Of a stretch of DNA of 64,000 nt, positions 61,231 through 64,000 are shown piece after piece. The notes under the pieces are model-generated. The model saw only the letters and a program-made list of their open reading frames with translations, was not told the DNA's origin and did no database searches. A program made the translations under genes and the position numbers. Each line of letters opens with the position of its first letter. Within the stretch, counting starts at the first letter, position 1. The stretch comes from Streptomyces ruber (GTDB taxonomy: Bacteria; Actinomycetota; Actinomycetes; Streptomycetales; Streptomycetaceae): positions 785,636 to 849,635 of the forward strand of contig NZ_BMQK01000002.1 of assembly GCF_014648075.1 (NCBI RefSeq), read 5' to 3'.

Positions 61231-62078
61231 AGGTCATCTCAATTGGTGAGTCGGCGGTAGCAGATGAGGGTGCAGGCGATGCTGGCGAAGGCCAGGAAGT
61301 GCTCCGCCTTGCGCTCGTAGCGGCGGTGCAGGCGACGGCAGCCGGCGAGCCAGGCCATGGTCCGCTCGATGGTCCAGCGGTGACGGCCCAGCCGCTTGGA
61401 AGACTCGACGCCCTTGCGGGCGAGGCGGTGCCGGATGCCGCGCTCGCGGAGCCATTTCCGCAGATGAGCGTAGTCGTACCCCTTGTCGCCGTGGAGCTTG
61501 GCGGGCTTGCGCCGGCGCGGGCCGCGGCGGGAGCGGACGGGCGGGATGCCGCGCACGAGCGGCTCCAGGGCCTGGCTGTCGTTCAGGTTGGCAGCGGAGA
61601 TCCCGACGGACAGAGGCAGCCCGGTCCGCTCGGTGATCAGGTGGATCTTCGACCCTTTCTTGCCCCGATCCACAGGATGCGGACCCGTCAGGTCCCCCCT
61701 TTCAGGGCCCGCAGGTTCACCGAGTCGATCGCGCACCGCGACCAGTCCCGCTCGCCCCGCGAGCCGAGCTCGTCCAGCACCAGCCGGTGCAGCTTCGCCC
61801 ACACCCGCGCCTTCGACCACTCCGTGAACCGGCGATCGGCCGTCGCACCGGACGGCCCGAACACCGGCGGGACCTGCGACCACGTACAGCCCGTCGTCGC
61901 CACGAAGATGATCGCGGTCAGCACCTCACGGTCGCCGTACCGGCGCCGGCCGCCACCCTGCGGACGTGACGGCGCCTCCGGCACCACCCGCTGGAACAGC
62001 TCCCGCAAACCGTCCGGGACCAGACGCTCAACCAACAGCACACCCTCAGGCTACCGCCGAAACCAAATGAGATGATCT
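61231..62078 (-). mobile_element. IS5-family insertion sequence, apparently intact
   Basis: An 848-bp element. The left end reads AGGTCATCTCAATTGGT and the right end, on the other strand, AGATCATCTCATTTGGT; both continue to a shared CGGCGGTAGC. CTTAG flanks both sides (61226-61230 and 62079-62083), a plausible target duplication (some part of it, such as TTAG or TAG). One transposase gene in two overlapping frames fills it. It inserted between the recombinase remnant and the older second IS. Confidence 0.87.
61239..62041 (-). CDS. IS5-family transposase made by -1 frameshift
   Basis: The first frame runs from a GTG at 62041 to a TGA at 61688 and encodes 117 aa (LVPDGLRELFQRVVPEAPSRPQGGG to NLRALKGGT). 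The second frame overlaps it and ends at 61239. It carries KIHLITERTGLPLSVGISAANLNDSQALEPL, HGDKGYDYAHLRKWLRERGIRHRLARKG and RHRWTIERTMAWLAGCRRL, with DDE residues in CAIDS, GDKGYD and IERT. The stop of frame 1 follows AAAGGGGGGACC; slipping back one base on that A/G run joins the frames, as is known for this IS group. Confidence 0.87.
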
Positions 62079-62083
62079 CTTAG

Positions 62084-62779
62084 ACGGTGTCCTACGTGGT
62101 GAGGCGAACGTAGACTCAGGTACGGGGCGGGGAACTTGGAGTTGGATCGTTCCGGACGGACTCTGGGAGATCGCAAAGCCGCTGCTCCCACCGTCGAGGG
62201 TGCGTCCGCAGGGCGGCGGAACACCGGACACGCCTGATGAGACGCTGTTCGCGGCGATCATCTACGTGCTGGTCAGCGGCTGCGCCTGGCGGGCCTTGCC
62301 GCCGTGCTTCGGCATCTCGAAGTCGACCGCGCACCGCCGCTTTCTGATCTGGTCCAGAGCCGGTGTCTGGGGCCGCCTGCACCAGGCTGTGCTGCACCGG
62401 CTCGACGACACGCCGGACTCGTCGACGTCACCCGCGTCGTGCTCGACACCGCCCACGTCCGCGCTAAAAAAGGGGCGAACACACAGGTACGAGCCCCGTG
62501 GACCGGCGCAAGCCGGGTTCCAAGACGCACATCCTGTCGGACGCGAACGGACTGCCCCTCCTCGTCGGCATCTCGGCCGCCAACGTCCACGACAGCGAAG
62601 GGCTGAAGCCCATGGTCGAGGGCCACCGCACGCAACACGACCCCTACCGCGGCCGGTACTTCAAACCCCAACGGCTCCACGCGGACAAGGCGTACGACGT
62701 CCCCCACCTGCGCAGATGGCTCTGGGGAAAGCACATCGGCGTACGCATCGCCCGCAAGGGGATCGAGTCCAGCGAGCGA
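62084..62779 (+). pseudogene. Second IS5-family transposase, frameshifted and truncated
   Basis: Plus-strand transposase remnant. The first frame has WIVPDGLWEIAKPLLPPSRV and ETLFAAIIYVLVSGCAWRALPPCFGISKSTAHRRFL. The reading changes frame near 62405 (GLVDVTRVVLDTAHVRAKKG) and again at the AAAAAAGGGG run near 62466 (GEHTG, then RRKPGSKTHILSDANGLPLLVGISAANVHDSEGLKP). The second change may be the normal programmed shift; the first looks like a real indel. The gene stops at GIESSERLG, where the IS481-type element begins, so the last catalytic Glu region is missing. The rest is not found beyond that element. Confidence 0.83.
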
Positions 62780-63739
62780 CTAGGTGTGCTGCTTGGACAG
62801 GTTGGTGACGCGGCTGGCTGGGGTTCGGCCGCTGATTCCGGTGTGGGGTCGGTGGTAGTTGTACCAGTCCAGCCAGGCGGGGAACGCTGCCTGCCGTTCG
62901 GTGTCTGACGTGTAGGGCTGGTGGTAGGCCCATTCCTCCAGCAGGGTGCGGTGGAAACGTTCGACCTTGCCGTTGGTCTGCGGCCGCCAGGGCCTCGTCC
63001 AGCGGGGGCTGATGCCCAGCTGGCGGCAGGTCTGGCGCCAGGTGTTCTTGGAGTAGGCCCAGGCGTTGTCCGTCAGCACGCGCTCGATGACGATGCCGCG
63101 GGCGGCGAACCAGGCGGCCGCCCGCTTCAGGAAGGCGGCGCAGGTCGGGGCGGTCTCGTCGGCGAGGTCCTCGGTGTAGGCGAGCCGGGAGTGATCGTCC
63201 AGGGCGGTGTGCAGGTAGGCGTAGCCGGCCGTGGACCGCTTGCGGTTGGCCTGGCCGGCGGCCCTGCCCCGCATTCTGTGACCGCCGCCGTCAGGGATGC
63301 GCCCGAGTTTCTTGACATCGATGTGGACCAGTTCGCCGGGGCGGGTGCGCTCGTAACGGCGCACGGGCCGGCCGGTGGCTCGGTCCAGCGCCGCAAGGGG
63401 CGGCAGACCGTGCTCACGCAGGATGCGGTGGGCGGTGGAGGGGGCCACCCCGGTGCGGACGGCCAGCCTGAGCGGCCCGATACGGTGCTCCTGCCGCATA
63501 CGTACTACCTGCTCCTCGACCGCGGTGGCGGTCTTGCGCGGTGAGTGATGGGGACGGCTGGAGCGGTCGTACATGCCGGCCCAGCCCTGCAGCCGGTAGC
63601 GGTCGGCCCATCGCTTGGCGGTGGTGTGGCTGACCTGGAACCGCTCGGCCGCCCGGCGCAGCGGCCGGCCGTCCTCGACCACGCACCAGGCCAGACGCAG
63701 CCTCCCGGTCGGCGTCAGCGGGGCGTTACCGTGGCACAT
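62780..63739 (-). CDS. IS481-family transposase
   Basis: A 319-aa intact DDE transposase. Two N-terminal helix-turn-helix regions (LRRAAERFQVSHTTAKRWADRY and GVAPSTAHRILREHG) precede the catalytic core: Asp in LVHIDVKKLG, Asp in RVLTDNAWAYSK and Glu in TNGKVERFHRTLLEEW. The C-terminal YNYHRPHTGISGRTP is the IS481/IS3-type tail. No frameshift is seen, so it may still be active. The TAG stop is the complement of CTA at 62780-62782, inside the CTAG at the element boundary. Confidence 0.93.
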   Translation of the reverse strand: MCHGNAPLTPTGRLRLAWCVVEDGRPLRRAAERFQVSHTTAKRWADRYRLQGWAGMYDRSSRPHHSPRKTATAVEEQVVRMRQEHRIGPLRLAVRTGVAPSTAHRILREHGLPPLAALDRATGRPVRRYERTRPGELVHIDVKKLGRIPDGGGHRMRGRAAGQANRKRSTAGYAYLHTALDDHSRLAYTEDLADETAPTCAAFLKRAAAWFAARGIVIERVLTDNAWAYSKNTWRQTCRQLGISPRWTRPWRPQTNGKVERFHRTLLEEWAYHQPYTSDTERQAAFPAWLDWYNYHRPHTGISGRTPASRVTNLSKQHT

Positions 63740-63849
63740 GAGGGCCTCCTCGGACCGGCGGTAGATGTCGCAATCCCCACCGAATCCAGAAGGCCCTCAC
63801 CCATGCAAGACCGCATGCCGTCACCAACGTGCCCGAACAGCACACCTAG
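62780..63849 (-). mobile_element. IS481-family insertion sequence, apparently complete
   Basis: An element of about 1.06 kb. Its ends match over about 30 bp: the left starts TAGGTGTGCTGCTTGGACAG and the right, on the other strand, TAGGTGTGCTGTTCGGGCAC; both continue GTTGGTGACG. CTAG stands at both ends (62780-62783 and 63846-63849), fitting the NCTAGN target preference known for IS481. The left flank is the broken second IS. The right flank is unrelated to it, so one side has been rearranged since insertion. Confidence 0.85.
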
Positions 63850-63871
63850 GGGCTCGCAGGCGGCGAGCCCC
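63849..63871. terminator. Hairpin after the truncated dioxygenase gene
   Basis: 9-bp inverted repeat (63849-63857 and 63863-63871) with a 5-nt loop, 21 bp beyond the stop codon of the minus-strand gene entering from the right edge. It abuts the IS481-type element. Confidence 0.65.
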
Positions 63872-63891
63872 CGGCATGCGGGTGCGCTGCG

Positions 63892-64000
63892 TCAGCGGGC
63901 GGTCGGCACGGGGCCCACGGGGGTGTCCCCGCGGAGGGTGATGCGGTGCATGACGCGGTGCTGTTCGCCGTAGTCGCGGTTGGCGTAGTGGGACGTGCTG
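63892..64000 (-). CDS. TauD/TfdA-family dioxygenase, C-terminal end
   Basis: Only the last 35 codons are inside the window; the gene enters from the right edge and stops at 63892-63894. The end reads TSHYANRDYGEQHRVMHRITLRGDTPVGP. This matches the C-terminal pattern of Fe(II)/2-oxoglutarate dioxygenases of the TauD family, with the conserved Arg of HRITLRGD that binds 2-oxoglutarate. The substrate cannot be judged from this fragment. Confidence 0.65.
   Translation of the reverse strand, partial: STSHYANRDYGEQHRVMHRITLRGDTPVGPVPTAR

Overview
The window looks like a piece of a Streptomyces chromosome. GC content is very high, third codon positions are almost all G or C, and the gene content fits: a secreted CBM2/GH6 cellulase beside a CebR-type palindrome, a type II ketosynthase pair, many LysR/GntR/ROK regulators, and rare TTA codons in just two of the genes I checked. 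I see one tRNA, three transposase loci and no CRISPR array. All functions below come from motifs, length and context, not from a database search.

Layout. 1-3091: a divergent cellulase pair (a CBM2 enzyme, probably GH48, cut by the window edge, and a complete GH6 enzyme) around a control region with one perfect and one imperfect CebR-type box. 3274-11239: a compact, unusual type II polyketide locus. A methyltransferase and an atypical response regulator with a TTA codon face a tightly coupled minus-strand operon: 61-aa protein, methyltransferase, KS-alpha, KS-beta, AcpS-type transferase, ACP, cyclase-like protein, PfkB kinase. No ketoreductase is present. 11582-19643: aldo/keto reductase, LysR regulator, BASS-type transporter, beta-propeller protein plus secreted sialidase (with a strong inverted repeat upstream), isochorismatase-like protein and FdhD.

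20123-26190: a cupin, three DJ-1/PfpI proteins, a HAD protein, an MFS exporter and a LysR regulator, many with overlapping start/stop codons; I cannot tie this set to a known pathway. 26410-29751: an OFA-type MFS carrier with a 47-aa partner, a stand-alone KAS III and a GntR/FCD regulator.

29989-50429: a 20-kb plus-strand block. It begins with a ROK regulator, a ribose-type ABC importer, a Gfo/Idh/MocA dehydrogenase, a TIM-barrel isomerase, a secreted PQQ-type sugar dehydrogenase with PKD and CBM6 domains, and a ThuA/3-keto-disaccharide-hydrolase lipoprotein. After a terminator-like hairpin comes a seven-gene, almost fully overlapping ebo-like cluster: inositol-phosphate-synthase-like cyclase, EboC, TIM barrel, EboA, EboB, EboE, EboF. 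A Tat-exported TIM-barrel protein with a His/Gly tract closes the block. My reading is extracytoplasmic sugar oxidation and cleavage, import of the product, and conversion or membrane trafficking of a cyclitol- or sugar-derived metabolite. This is the best candidate in the window for an undescribed system.

50594-57362: an oxalate-type operon on the minus strand (TPP decarboxylase, formyl-CoA transferase, ADP-forming acyl-CoA synthetase, MFS carrier with a TTA codon). 57790-60493: a decayed sucD-like gene with short tandem repeats, then an aldehyde dehydrogenase. 60685-64000: tRNA-Leu(GAG), a recombinase-like remnant, an intact IS5-type element with frameshift and target duplication, a broken second IS, a complete IS481-type element, and the 3' end of a TauD-like dioxygenase.
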